Source: Mesodorylaimus sp. YZB2_4 (lineage: Eukaryota > Nematoda > Enoplea > Dorylaimida > Dorylaimidae). From it: a DNA stretch of 64,000 nucleotides. Shown here piece after piece: positions 22,932 to 36,605 of this stretch. The DNA lies in NCBI GenBank assembly GCA_030248295.1, contig JASANH010001073.1, positions 124,001-188,000 of the forward strand, read 5' to 3'. The notes under the pieces are model-generated. The model was not told the origin of the DNA, ran no database searches, and saw only the letters and a program-made list of their open reading frames with translations. The position numbers were made by a program, and so were the translations under genes. Each line of letters starts with the position of its first letter. Within the stretch, counting starts at the first letter, position 1.

Positions 22932-25900
22932 ATGGCCAGCGCAAAGTGCGGTGTTCACGTGCTTCAATTGAAAGCGGTCGAAGTTCCGGATTTTCTGCAA
23001 CGAGGGCAACGATTTTACAAATTTGATGACGTAAGCTGCATCAAAATGCTTCGGGATAGGTCAATAGTCTTTTAACCTGTTGCTCCGTTGTGAAAACTCA
23101 AGGATACCCAGCGAGGGCAAAAATATTTTCAAAAACTTTTTATAAAGTTTATCTAAATAATTATTCAAACAGTCGAAATTTTTTTACAGCATTATTTTTC
23201 CAAGATTTAGACTAATTTAAGTACTCCTGCAATAGAATTTTGCCAAAGTTTTTTTGGCCTAGCATCATCGCAAAAGAAGGAATTTTTGGGCGAGTGTAAA
23301 CTTTTTCAGATTGAGAGTAAGGAAAGATTTTTGGTCGTGCGGATGCTAGCAGAGGGAGCAAGGGTTTCGATTGCCCTTGATGTATGGCCTGGCCACTTGT
23401 CTTCGCTTCCTCTCTCAATGCCAGATTATCTTATCCATTCAACATCTGGGGCACGAAAAAGAAGACTCGTTCAAAAAAGATCTTTTCACAAGAGCATTTA
23501 TCGATCTGCTGCCATGCACAGTCTACCTCGCATACTCGCACTGTGTGTGTCTACACTGAATTGTGTGAGTGAGTGAACGATGAAAGCTCTTTCTCTCCAA
23601 GGCAAAGCGTTAGGTGGAGCTTTGAGCAGGCAGTGAAAATAAAGTCGGATATATTTTATGGCAGTGGAGCACTTTCTGAATAAGGAAGTAGGTAGTTTTC
23701 TGCCGTCTAATCACCCCAATCACAGGCCGGGTCACTGGCTTCTAATTCAATTTATACCCGGGTTTTGACGCAGGAAAAGCTTTCTTTAGAATCACAGGTT
23801 TTTAGGAAAAGTGCATAAAATTCGAATAGGGGGAAGGATAATTAGCGAATGAGAAATGGTCCAGTGGTCGTCAGTTTGTAATCAAAGTAATGCGAATTGG
23901 AATTTGCCGAAAAGAAATGGTTTTTGTCGTGACTGGTTGAGTGCGTGGGTCGTAGCTGGGAGATAAGTTGATTTGTGCTTTTTCCATTTGCAATTCCTTA
24001 AAAATCCCCCGACTCTTAAAAAGCGTGGGAAACATTCCCTATTGATTCTAGTGGAATTTTTGTTGGCGGAGGGGGGGGGGAGGAAGAGTGACCCAGGACT
24101 TAAGCATAGGAGTGCAATTTTTAAAACCTTTTTCTTTGCGATGCCATTATTTCCTTCTCCACTTTTTGCATTTCGCTTCTTCATTTCCACTCTTCCCATC
24201 TTAGGGCTTCTAGTTTGGAATTTTGCGGCCTGTGAACCTGCTACCTTATTGATCGCAGTGACGGCCTTTGGGTTGCTGCTCGACGGTTTTATAAGGCTTT
24301 ATACTATAATAGGTCATGGGGCCGGGCGAGTGTCGCAGCTGGCGTCGGGCATAAAGGGACCACGTTGCCTAGCCATCCTATTGCCCCATAAATCCGCCTG
24401 TTTTCCTGCTTATCAACTGGAAAATGCGTTGTGTTCGCCAAAGGGGTGGGGCGCTACCCATAAAAGGTCTTCCGTTTCTTTTCCCTTCCATGTCGCTGTC
24501 TGGGTTTGCCCCAGTCGCATTATTATATTGGCCTGGTCTGGCTTGGGCTGATGGAATTATTTCCCTGCTTGGTCTGCCCCTGGTTATTCATGTTGCTTCA
24601 CAAAGTGCCTTCTTTTGTTTTATAGCAGTCTATTAGATGAAAAGGATAGAAATGCTGAAAAAGGACACTGGAAGAAATTGCGTTGCACTCGTAGGAAATA
24701 TGGGCTGTCGCGAGCTAGGTGTGGCCATTCTGTAGGAAAGAGGGGAAGTAGACGGAGGCGGAACGAAACACGATCTGGCACACAATTGATGGCAATGCAC
24801 ACAAGGACTTCTCATTGTCAGTCCCTCTAGCGCACTTTTGAGCCATGGCTGGTCTTTCACCATGGTTGCGCACGCAAGAGTGAAACCCAGTGCAAGCACT
24901 TCCAACAATCGCATGTAATTTCCTGCTTCCGTACAAGGCAGTACCAGATCGAAGCGATGGTCCGTCACATTTCTGATAATATACAGGAATACTTTCCACT
25001 GCAAATCGGACCAACATGAGGTGTCAAACTTGATGATAAAAAGCGAGTTGACCAAAAAACAGATAATTTCCAAAAATTGCACACCACTACCCGCTCATTT
25101 TTTTCAGATCGAGACATCGCTTTCGGGTACATTCGTCATCCTGAGGGTCGATCCAAAAGGTCATGTACTGTACTGGACCAGCACTGCAGCCCAGGTACAT
25201 ATGCATTTGTTTCTTGTTTTGTTTCGTTTTCGAATTCTCTCGATTGCAGAGCACGGATTACATCGATATAATGTACATACTGGATGCCCGATGCGGTCGA
25301 TCAGCCAAGCCACCTAAAGTATGGAAAGAGTGATAGAACAAGAAGTCTTTTTTCTCACCCAACAGGCCGTCCCTAATTGAAGTATATTACTTGCCACAGT
25401 CAGTAATCGCGTGGAATAACCCGAACCTAATTCTTTGTACGAACAGCTTCATTTACTCACTCGTCATCAGTTGCTAGGATTTTCATATAGGAAAAATGAA
25501 TACCTCTTCATAGTATTGAATTTTTTCCTGTTTTCCTAATTTCTCTAGCTGAAGAAAATGGAAAAATCTCGAGTTTCTAACATTGCGAAAGTGTACGATG
25601 AGGTAGCTTGACGGGTTGCATTCAGACTAATCCATGAAAATGTGCGTCAGAAAGACGGAAAAGGGGCTTTAGGAATTGATAATGCCTCGAGAAATTATTG
25701 ATTTCTTCCCCCCCCCCCCCCCCCCCCCCAAAGTGAGGAGGGACAGAGAAAAACTGATTTAAACGAGACGTGTTCCTAGGTTTCCATGAGGAACTAAAAT
25801 GCTGTGCCAGTCACACATTTTTAGGATCTTTAGTTACCGACACTTCGTTCTAGTTTAAATATTTTTGAACCTGTTCCCTCAAAAACCACTCCTGAGCACA

Positions 25901-28900
25901 AAATTTTTCATTTTCTCGCGCTAATTCGACTTTAAAAAACCGCATCAAACTGCAAAGAAGCATAAAAATTACATTGCTAGGAAAAATAACCTACCCGTCT
26001 ACTTTCAGAATGCAGAGAAAGTCAAAGAAAAATTATGTCCATCATTTGTGCCCACCTCGTCGTTCGACAGTTGCATGATGACCATCGTGATTGGTAATAA
26101 TTTTGTGGACTTGAAATTCCTAACCTTCGTCGCCCCTTCGCCACAGGATGCTCAGGTAAAAAAGTCTTATACTTGTCTTAGAAGGACCAACCTAGAAACC
26201 TAAAAATTGAGTTTTGCGGCCCGAGTAGACGTTTTGATATTCAAGCAGTAAATTCTTGCCAACGCCTTTCCTGTTGAAAAATGACAGCACTAAATTGGCA
26301 AAATTCGAATTTCCCGCGCGTTGATAGTCAAGTAAAAGATGCAATAGCGTGCATGATATTATTTCCGTTCGGGCATGTCACCCTGCTGATGTTGATTTGA
26401 GTCGAGACGAACTTTGGTGCAGCCTTTCTAAAGGCACCAATCATCCACTAACAAGATAAAGTGGAAAGCACCGAAGTGATACTGACGTTTCAAATGGAAA
26501 ACGTACATCAATCAATGCCTTGGGAAAACTTAGATTTATTTGACTTTTGGTTTCACCGCAAGCGAGTGTCTTTTTGCTATTCTCAGGAAAGGCCTGCTCG
26601 CTGTTTGCGGAAGCACAGGACGCTGCTGAACAAATCGCGCACTCCTTCTAACTGCTCACATACTTGAGTATCAATGCGCGGGAGGTTCAAATCTTGTGTC
26701 AGAGATCTTGTGTTCTCAAAGACTTTTTCAATTGGGCAAGGATTTTCCTTTCGAATCCGACGCTCTTCTCTGATCTGCCTAGTTTTGGAGCCGCTGAGCT
26801 CGGTTTCAGATTGATCAGTTCTCTTAGTGAGTGGCAAATGAATACTGTCATTGTATTATGTCAGGAATGGTCGGACGCGGTATTCAAGATCGCATCAAAT
26901 CTCTTATCACTCAACGGCAGCGTCATGCACTTTTTGGATAAGGCGTATGCAAAGATTCGTTATGCAATTACAGACAAGGAAATACGCAGTAGGGAAATTA
27001 TCGACATGTTCGCCAGTCAACAAACTGATCGAAGACGGACCGAGAATGCCTTAATTCAAGCTAAATTATCATCGGGAAAAGATGACACACTGGCCGTTGA
27101 CCAATTGACAGAAGAACAGTTTTTTGGGTTTTATCGATTTTTAACTCAAAGAACAGAAGTGGCTAAAATTTTCGAATCAGTGTAAGTAAATATTGTTGGA
27201 AAAAATGTAATCCAATTCTGCAGCTTGTGCTGAGGAATTTATGTATTTTAGTCAAAAAATACCTGCGAGTGGCGAGCTTACGCACAAATGGAAAGAGCCG
27301 GTAATTTTGGTTGACCAACTCGTCAAATTCTTGAATCAAGAGCAACGAGATCCGCGTTTGAACGAAATTTTATACCCCTTTTACACAAAAAGATCAGCCC
27401 TGAAACTGATTCAACAATACGAACCGAATGAGGAATACGCATCCAAAGGTAAGATCGGTGTGACATTTTGTGCCCGGGTCGTGGCCTAGCAGTTGAGGCG
27501 TCTGCCTTTCACCCTGGGTGCGCACTTAGGGGGAGGGTTCGACTCCCGCCTGAGTAAAAAATGATTGTCAAATATGTGTTCTTTAGCCCTCGAGTGCGCT
27601 GTGTGGTGCTTGCTATTGATAAAATTCGACACGACATTGTGCGAGGGCATATCACCCAGCCAACTTGATCTGCGAATGAAAACAGCAGCCTGCGTTGCTT
27701 GATTCGATTTGGTACATCTGGTGCGGCTTGTCTGATGGGCAGGACGAAAAAATATCGCTTGACAGTGTACGCCTAGCTTTCACTGTGGAAGTAATATAGC
27801 GCCATCCGTCAGTCTTCACTGTTGACGCATACGCTCGTTAGAATCCTCTGCACTGATCTTGAGTTGCAGTTGGAAGCACCACCCGTCGGGGCGATGTTTC
27901 ACCCGCGTACCGTCTCTGCGTTTTGGTGCGGGGGAAAAGCTTAGCTGGCTGGTCCCTCTAGTTGTACAACGCTTCGCATCTGCGTCACTTCTTCATTTGA
28001 ACATAAAATCCCAGACTTCTTTTACAAAAACCTTTTCTTCCAGGGGCTATGACAATCGAAGGTTTCTTACGTTTCCTGCTGAGCGACGATAATCAAGTCT
28101 TGGCTGAAGAATATTTCGATTTGCGAACTGACGATATGAACGAACCACTAGCTCATTATTATATCAACTCCTCGCATAATACGTATCTTGTTGGTGAGTT
28201 TTGACCCTCTTACAAAGACTGCAACAAATGTGGGCTAGGGCAAAAGCCAAGGAACAACTTTAGCTTTTTATCGGAATTAGAAACTTTTTTTCTCAGGTAG
28301 GTCACATCCTTTACTTGGTTTCGCGTGCTGAGGAGCCGGAGTAAGGCGTTCCCAGCAGACCAAAGGAAGTCATCTTGAGAGTTTAGTCCTAAAATTGATT
28401 GCTTTTGATTCTTATGTAAATAAGCATCGTCTAAGGGTGAAAAAAATTCAAATCTATCGTTCGATTTTGAGTGTCGATAGTGCTGCCCCTCAGCATTCCT
28501 CTTTGTTTCTGACCCTCCAGCTGACATGCACTATGAGCTATGAGTGACATTTGCGGACCCCAAACCCGCTTTTCCCTGCTTTAGATAGAGAGGCATCAGG
28601 GCGCCCCCGCGACTTACTATTAGGGACATCCTTGCTGGCCCGATTTTGCGTCTTTTCTTATTCTTATAAATGACTTAGTTGATGTCATGGATCGCTCGAT
28701 CTTGCTCACATGAGGGAGTTGCTGACGCAAATACTAGGCCTATTCTCGAGGACTGAGAAATTTTACAGGATGGTAAACACCCGCTGTCGTCAGTGCTTTA
28801 TTTTACCTTCCTGGGGATTCTCATAATGACATTTACTCGGAGCACATGAGTGCAAAGCACCTGGACGTTTCGGCCCTACCTCATGGTCTTTATCACGGAC

Positions 28901-31900
28901 TGGTTCGAGGTGTAGTTTATCATGAGATACTGCATAGTAGTCGTGTAAAAAAGTACTCATAGTCGGAAAACATATTTATAGCGTCAGCATCTTCAGGCCG
29001 AAGCCTTTCAGTGTTATTCGCCAAGTTCCAGAAGCCTTACAAGTTGCAGCGACAAATTTCCCATGTACAAAAATCTGTGATTTAGGTCCACAAATGGGTG
29101 GTCGAAGTTCGGCCGAAATGTATCGTCAAGTACTCTTGGCTGGTTGCCGATCGATCGAGTTGGATTGCTGGGATGGACGAACAGGCAACCTCCTCGGTCA
29201 ACCTGTCATCACACACGGCCCCCAAGCTTTAACTATGGTGCCAGAATTACCATTTAAGGTAATATATTAGTTCAGGTTCATGTTTTACTAAACGCAGGTG
29301 CGCCCGAGAAGGACATGTTTCACAAAATGATTAACCCCGGTAACTGCGCATCTGGCTTAGGAGGCACATCTAGCCCACCAGTCTATCAGTGATGAATGGA
29401 CGAAAGAGGAGCATTGTTTTAGGATGTACTAGAGGCCATTGCTGAAAGTGCATTCAAAACGTCCGAATATCCAGTTATACTCTCGTTGGAGGTTCGATGC
29501 AGGTAAAAAGTTTAATAGTGTATGACTTCTAGCGCGTGCAGGTTTTCTCGAACTCCATACTTTAGCCATTTGAATGTATGTCTGGAATTTCAGTGAAAAG
29601 AATCAAGAGCGAATTGCACTATTATGTCGTGAAGTGTTCAAAGATATGCTGCTCACTGAGCCCCTGCCCAGTCATCCTGTAAGTAAAACTTTGGCAGCTG
29701 TTATTTGATAAAACTAGGCGCTTTTTAGCTCGAGCCCGGTGTCCCTTTGCCCTCGCCCGGCATGCTTAAACGTAAGATATTAATCAAGTGCAAGTGCCGA
29801 AAATCAACCAGTGGGCCTGGATCTCGACAAGCGTCCTGTAAGTTTGAGCAAAACTCACAGTTTTCTAGTTGGAAAAAAAATGTTTGTAGGGAAAATCAAA
29901 CAAGCTTCTAATTTTTACACTGATGCTTCTGGTAATCAAGTTCCAGTGCCCTGTGGTCAATCGGCCGAATCCTCGATCGATGCTGATGGTGGTACTCCTG
30001 GCTTGGCATCTGGTGAACGGTCGTCGAGTATTCCCGATCCGAATTCTGTGACCGACCTCGTCAGGGCTGGTAGCGAAGGACCATCCAGTTATTCGGCGGT
30101 TAATGATGCTTTGAACAACGATGATTCGGGGAGCACGCGACAGGTCGACTCCGATGACGACTCCGAGAGCGACAGCAGCACCGTTCCTGATAGCACTCAA
30201 GTCAGACAACAAAAACAGCAAAAGGTAAGGAGCTCACTTTTCCTGTGTTCCGATTTATCTCGTCTCTTTCACTTGTTCTCGCAGTGTCCTGTTGTGTTTT
30301 GTGGAAAATCGTCAGTGGCTGGCGGAAGCAGGATATTAACCAGAAGAATTTATAGCTATATTAGGCCGCTTTTTTAGGATTAGTCACAAAGAAAGGTTTT
30401 GGCTGCGTCACGTCTGACGCTCTGATTAATATCCTTTTGAGTCAGTGACTGGGAGCACCCAGCCTGCACTATGCGTCAGGGATATGTACAGGTACACCCC
30501 CATCATATGCTTGCATACCCTGACGAAATTGTCTCAGCCACATGTATTCCGGCAGGAAATATCCCCGATAATTAGTTTATACAGCTGCTGCGCTACGTGC
30601 AATTAAAAAAGTCTTACACCTTTTGTGCCCAAAAATGTAAAGAAAAACTTGAATTGTCTTAGCTTTTTCTCCAAACTGCGCCGGAGCTTGAATGCAGGTG
30701 CGCTCATCGCCAGTTCTCGTGTGGCATTTGAATACCAGATCAGATCGGGTTCAACCCGACCCAACCCGACCCGAAAGTCGCTGACCCGATCCGTAGTCTA
30801 GTGGCATAAATTTCGGTATAAATTATGGAAAACTTACCACAAGTTTTCTTGAATTGTTCATCATGTGTGTACATACAGGCTTTCTTGGCAATCGATCCTG
30901 TGCACAGAGCTCTTGGGAACGTCATCCGTCAGGCTGATGTTTTTGCCATGGGAGGTCGAAAGACATGGCTGGCTACCCTGGTTCTTCCGCCGGTCACTCT
31001 CTGCAGTAATACGGACCCGGGCATATTATGTACAGTACATATGCGACAAGAAATTTTGAAACGCGCCAGTACTTGTTGCACCCATAAATTACATTTTTTC
31101 CTCCTCCTATGGCATGAAAATTGAACCTTTCGCACAGTTTCTGTCGACGCATCTGCGCCAGACCGTCTTGAATTTGAACACATAGCCAACACACTGGACA
31201 CTGCATTTTTCGCAGTTTTGGCAGAGCAGTTGCAACTCATTGTCGCTGTTCAGCTAACATAAAAACTCGAACAACATAAATTCACGTAAAAAAAATTCAG
31301 CTAGAATATGCATTTCAGGAACTGTCGCGAGAACTATCGGCTTTAGCAAACTATTGTACTGGAGCCCGCTTTAAAAGCTTTGATGAAGCTGAAAGTAAGT
31401 TGTTTTTCTTGCTTTGAATTTTCTACAAGAAATGAAATTTCAGAGCGAAATATGAGCTTTGAAATTTGTTCATTCAACGAGGCGAACGGGTATGAATTAA
31501 TTCGAAAAAACGTCACTGATTTTGTCAAGTATGTTGTTCATTCATGAATCGGAGTTTTGTTTTGACGACACCATTTTAGTTTTAACAAACGACAAGTCAG
31601 TCGAATCTACCCGCAGGGAGTACGTATAGCGTCGAGCAATTACATGCCAAACGTATTTTGGAGCGCCGGGTGTCAAATGGTCGCGTTGAATTTTCAAACT
31701 TTAGGTGTGATTCGAATTGTTGTTGTATATAAATAAGACAAAATTAAAAAAATATTTTTAGATACTCTTCCAATGCAACTGAATCAAGGACTTTTTGACA
31801 TGAATGGAAAATGCGGCTACGTTTTGAAGCCAGCTTGCATGCGAAGATGGGACAGACATTTCGATCCGTTCGAGAACAATGCCGTCGAAAATGTTGTGGC

Positions 31901-34900
31901 CAACACTGTTCATGTTTTGGTAAGCATCCTGTTTTATGCCATTTTCTGTCATACTAGGGTTGATTTGGTGTTTGATCTACAATGTATTGATTTCAGGTAA
32001 TTTCGGGTCAAATGCTTTCGAAAGCGCGGGTCTCCACTTATGTTGATGTGGAAATGTATGGACTGCCTGCTGATACTGTCAAAAGAAAATTCAAAACGAG
32101 AACAGTTCAATATAATGGAATAAACCCGATTTATTCCGAAGTCGATGGGAGGCCTTTCGAATTCCCCAAAGTAAGTTTGACATACCCGTATAGTATGGTA
32201 TGCGCAACAATAGTATACAGTAGCTTCTGAGGCTGAAACCTTTTCGAATCGAAACTATTTTTCAGGTGATTCTTCCCGACATGGCCTCTATACGTTTCGC
32301 AGTTTATGAAGATGGAAATAAAAATATGCTCGGTCACCGCATTTTGCCAGTCGCAGGATTGAGACCAGGTATTTTATGAAAATGGACAAATTTACAGATT
32401 TTGAAACAAGTCTTTTTAGGGTATCGTCACATTATGCTTCGGAATGCTATTGGTCAGCCGCTCGGACTGGCTGCATTGTTTGTGAAGATCGTTGTCAGAG
32501 ACTTCGTTCCAGACGCGCACATTGGTAAGTGGCAGTGTACTCTGCTGGTGAATTGGGCCGCCTACGATTCGACTTTTCCTTTTCGCATGCTTCTATCATT
32601 TTTGTTTATTTTCGTGGATTATTTCAGTTATGTTTTTTTACTTCTTTTAAGACCTCGTGAATGCCTTGCTCGATCCTATAAAATACACCAGTACCTTTAG
32701 CGCAGTGAATGGTAAGATATTTGATATTATTCTGCGGTTTGGCTCATGTTAACAGAGCGCACTGTAGAGGCCAGATTGGAATCCAAGAAAGGTGTTCATT
32801 CTATGTCTAGCGATAAACACAAATTCCGCATTTTACTCCTTTTCATAAGCGCAGTGTGAAAATGGGGTGTCCCGCGCCCGTAATCTGTATAACAGAGCGC
32901 GCGAATTTTGAACTTTGCTTTTGAAACCCTGACAATAGCAGTTAGCAGAAAGTATGACTACGGGTCTTTCTTGCTTGGTATACTATTGGAAATTTGCTGG
33001 CCTGTCTCATCCTTCTGTCTTTAGGCGTCATTTTCTTACATTGTGTGCAAGAAAAGATGGAAGTCGGTATAGCATAAAACATTTTTTTTGAATTTGAATG
33101 TGGCCGCACGTGCTCCTCATCTTTCTTATGTTTTGCTTGGCTCTTCGGGGCATGGAATTATACACTGTGCAGTATATGCACCAGTTATGGCGGGAAATTC
33201 AAATCGATAGTTGGTCTAAAGCTTTTCTGACACCATCGTCAAGCTCACTCTGGAATTTCTAGTCAGGCGACCCTTAGTATCTTGACGAAGAATCTTGCGT
33301 TTGCATAGGGCTTATCGGCACGTGATCTTGTTTCAGACATTGCCGATGCCCTCGTTAATCCGATCCTTCACACGAAAAAGTTGGAGCAGCGAGATCAAAT
33401 GCTACATAGCATGATGGATGACGAGGCGACAGCAGTGGGAGATGGCCAGTTTGTGGCCGAGAAAGGGAGCATGACTGAAGTGGTGAGTAGTCATGCACTG
33501 ATCCCTGGTATTTATTATGAGCTCAAGTGATCACTGGTTATGCTACCATAAGTCCTCATTGGTATTCCCATTACATAAGACCTGGGTCAGGCCTCTTCGA
33601 CCACCTTGCCAGCTAGCATCGACTGATCCACCAATCCGGCCGAACTGATCCGCCGATCTGAGGGATGGATCAGCCGGATCGGCACCAAAATTTTTCGCGC
33701 TTTATATGCTAAATAAAGATAAGGAGTATGACATACTATAATGAGAAAATTCTGTTCTTCTCTCAAATCAGCTTTTTGACCCGCTGTATGCGCTGGCTAG
33801 CTCTCCTGTGTCCTCCGCAGAGGACTGGCGATGAGAGTGAAACAGAGCAGTTTGGTGAGGACGCAATGCCAAATCAGTCATCCCCACCAATCTGTAATTT
33901 TTTTAAGCAGATCGAATAAATCGGATCGAAATCAGGCCGATCCAGACCCTGGATCCGATCGGAATCGCGATCAGGTCCAGGGTCGGATCGGTCGATGCTG
34001 GCTTGTCAGCCCACCCCCCTCCCCCCCCCCACTAATATCCCTAGTGGCAAAACTGTGTGACTGCATGTGTAGTCCATTTCTGCTGAACCTGTTTGAAAGT
34101 CCTCCCATATAGCCCCAGGTCGAGCGCCTTTGTAATTGTTCAACATCTGGGGTGACAAGTGAAGGTAGTGATGGCCTGATCATACGATCATACAGTACAC
34201 AGCCCCTAAGAAAAATCACATCTTGCTGCAAATAAAAAATAAATTTGCAGGACTTGCATCGACACGCAACACCTCGAGAATTCGTCAATGGCATTATGCC
34301 CACATCGAAATCTGAAGCACATTCGATCGGAAGCAGCTCCAGTCCGAGACCCCAATTGCACAATGTGCCGTCAATTGATACGAATTTGTCAAAAGTCGAT
34401 GGTATGTTCCAAGAATGTATCTTTTTCAATTTCTAACCCTTACTATTTTAGACGCACCCAGTCCGACGGATAAAGGGCGCAAAGTCCTGAATTTGCCCAA
34501 ACAAATGAAATTCGGCCTTCATATCGGAGCAGGACGTAATAGCAGCAGTTGCACAACCGAAACTTACAAGTTCTCCTATCCGTCCATCGAAAGCATCGAA
34601 CGGGATAAGAAAATCGAAAAGTTACAAAAAAAGCATGAAAAAGATTTAGAAGTTCTGAAAAGTAGGCATTCGAAAGTAAGTTTTTTAAATAATTTGCTAT
34701 GATGATAACAAATTACAAAGAACTATTTTTAATTTAGGAAAGGGAAGTTTTGCGAAAGAAACAAAGCCGAAAAATCATCGAATTACAAAATTTGCAAAGC
34801 AAAGCCGTAGAGTTATTGATGCAAGCTAACGAAAAATCGATAAAAAAAACTGACAAAAGCGAATCTGCGTAAGTGCAAAGGTTGCGGTCCCAAATAATCA

Positions 34901-36605
34901 AATCACCCATTGTGTATTTTCTCAGGGTTCTTGAAGATCTAAAAGCGCAAACGGAGTGGAAAAAAGAACATTTGAGACAGGACCAAAATAAAGAAGTGAG
35001 TCTTTTTCTGAAAATCAGACTTTATAGAACAATTGTTGTGTTTTTACTAGAAATTACAATTAAAAGAAAAACATGAAAGAGAATTAAAAGCATTGTGCTC
35101 ACGTCATTGGGCGGAAGAACTAGCCTTGGTTCAAGAAGCCGAAGAGGCAGCCTGTCAGTGTCGACTAGGCATCGTCGATGCTTCTTTCAAACTTAACTTG
35201 AGGACCTTAGAGACCCTTTATCAAAGGTATCATTCATAATTCGGTCAAAGTCCGGACTTGATTCGAAGGAGTTCGCGTTTCAGGGAGACTGATGAAGTAA
35301 AAAAGCGCACAGCCGAAAATCGAAAAATAGAATGCGAAAATTTGCTCAAAGCTGGATTGGACAAAGAGCAGTTTGGCAAGTAAGCCGATCCAAAGTTTTT
35401 AAAACATTCTTAAATTGAATAAAATGAAATATACAAAATTTGAATTTTCGGTGGCTAAATTTTTTTATGTTTAAGACAAAAGCTTGAGATGGAGAAGCGT
35501 ATTATTAGCACGAGTGTAGAGCAGAGAAAGAAGCTGGAAATGATCAAGGACGGGCGAGAGGAAGAAATGTCCAAAGCGTATGAAGATTTGAAAGAATCTA
35601 TTAAACGCAATCGCACAATGGTAAGCCTTGTTTTCTTGCATGACAGATTTTTGCTCCCATTTTTGAAATTTATCGCCTGCAAAGGGAGCGAAATCGAATG
35701 AGGTGCTCATCCCCTGACTGAGATAAAGTGTCGGAATACGTGCACTCATTAAATATCTATGGACTTCAGGGTTTTAGGAGTCTAATTAGGGGACTTGTGA
35801 TTGGGGATAGCGAAGCATTTTAAACAGATTCAGTGTAATCTTTGTTGGCTCCTGTTATGCATTGTACAGTATATTATTTTGGTCAGTACTGCACCTCAAT
35901 CTATCAGCCAGCTTTATTTACAGTTGGTGTCAAAATTTTTTCACCGCTACCTGTTCACCAATTTATTTGAAGATGTACAGGTGACAGACAGGATCAATTT
36001 ATATATTTTGAATATAAAGTGTTCAATAGTGACAAACAGTATGAATATATATACATATATATATTTATATATATGTATATATATATTCAATGAATAAATA
36101 TATATATATATATTTATATATATATTCATACTGTTTCTAACCATATATCCCTGCTATATAACCATATACCTTATATAACCGTATAACCGTACATGCCATA
36201 TATTCTATATACCGTATAAGGTATATAGTTCACGCATATATACAATATATAACATATGTATATGATATGAGTGTACCATATAAGATTATTACTGCAAGAC
36301 AGCTGTGCCTGACGAGTATTCGTATATCGTACCTACACATTACTGTACAGTCTCCTCGAGAGTATCATCGCACTGCTTGTTGACTTTGCTAGAAAGGGGT
36401 AAACAGTTCCCTACCCCTGGGATGACTTGCACGCAGAAGAAGTTCAATTTTTGCAATAAGTTCTGGATTTTCGAAACGAGATACGAAAAGTTTGTGCAAT
36501 TTTTGATCCTTTTTTTAGAAAGTTGACGCTTGCGCAAAATTATATGAAGAGAAAATATTAAAAGGTGAGATTCCGCATGACCGCATGACAGGGATAAAAT
36601 TGTGA
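22932..36605 (+). CDS. Phospholipase C beta
   Basis: Cleaves PIP2 to IP3 and diacylglycerol under Gq control at the plasma membrane. Predicted exons: 22932-23030, 25108-25194, 25250-25318, 26009-26155, 26865-27181, 27252-27448, 28044-28193, 29086-29258, 29423-29502, 29594-29678, 29729-29837, 29890-30224, 31319-31394, 31444-31528, 31580-31704, 31762-31919, 31997-32170, 32266-32368, 32420-32524, 32652-32711, 33337-33482, 34251-34401, 34452-34675, 34738-34868, 34926-34995, 35051-35226, 35284-35379, 35476-35620, 36519-36605. All phases agree, giving about 1319 residues. Domains: PH (1-134), EF hands (135-305), X box with [19 protein letters not shown] and ITHG (catalytic His, Glu, Asp, His), a Ser/Asp-rich linker (504-616), Y box ([27 protein letters not shown]), C2 (to about 890) and a long charged coiled coil typical of beta isoforms. 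Closest in feel to PLCB1/EGL-8 class. The last exon and the Cys-rich end of exon 11 are the least certain. Confidence 0.93.
27474..27640 (+). mobile_element. tRNA-derived SINE, copy 1
   Basis: tRNA-like head with A box (TGGCCTAGCAGTTGAGG) and perfect B box (GGTTCGACTCC at 27536-27546), followed by a unique tail (ATGATTGTCAA.TATGTGTTC, then CTCGAGTGCGC and GGTGCTTG). The same head and tail recur at 59706-59871 on the other strand. It sits in PLC-beta intron 6, just after the donor site. Confidence 0.85.
32652..32711 (+). other. Duplicated 60-nt cassette exon of PLC-beta
   Basis: Enters and leaves in phase 1, so it can be skipped without changing frame. It encodes [20 protein letters not shown], which resembles the start of the next exon (33337 on: [19 protein letters not shown]). 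Listed separately because it looks like a tandem exon duplication. Confidence 0.7.
33610..34002. mobile_element. MITE with GATC-rich inverted ends, copy A
   Basis: Ends read (C)TAGCATCGACTGATCC on the left and, inverted, CCAGCATCGACCGATCC on the right. The interior (TAATGAGAAAATTC, CAGAG.AGTTTGGTGAGGACGCA, CCAAAT.AGTCATCCCCA) matches the element at 56446-56788. No coding capacity. It lies in a PLC-beta intron. Confidence 0.8.
36033..36136. repeat. AT-rich palindrome
   Basis: About 104 bp. Ends AAACAGTATGAATATATAT and its complement enclose alternating TA sequence. It lies in the last PLC-beta intron, within a broader (TA)-rich stretch to about 36265. Confidence 0.7.

Noticed and set aside
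23973..24551. 192-codon plus-strand frame
   Set aside because: Lies inside PLC-beta intron 1, composition is Phe/Leu-rich low complexity without domain, and a homopolymer runs through it.
27474..27560. Functional tRNA gene
   Set aside because: The matching copy at 59706-59871 shares a non-tRNA tail, so this is a SINE. A neat tRNA fold is also lacking.
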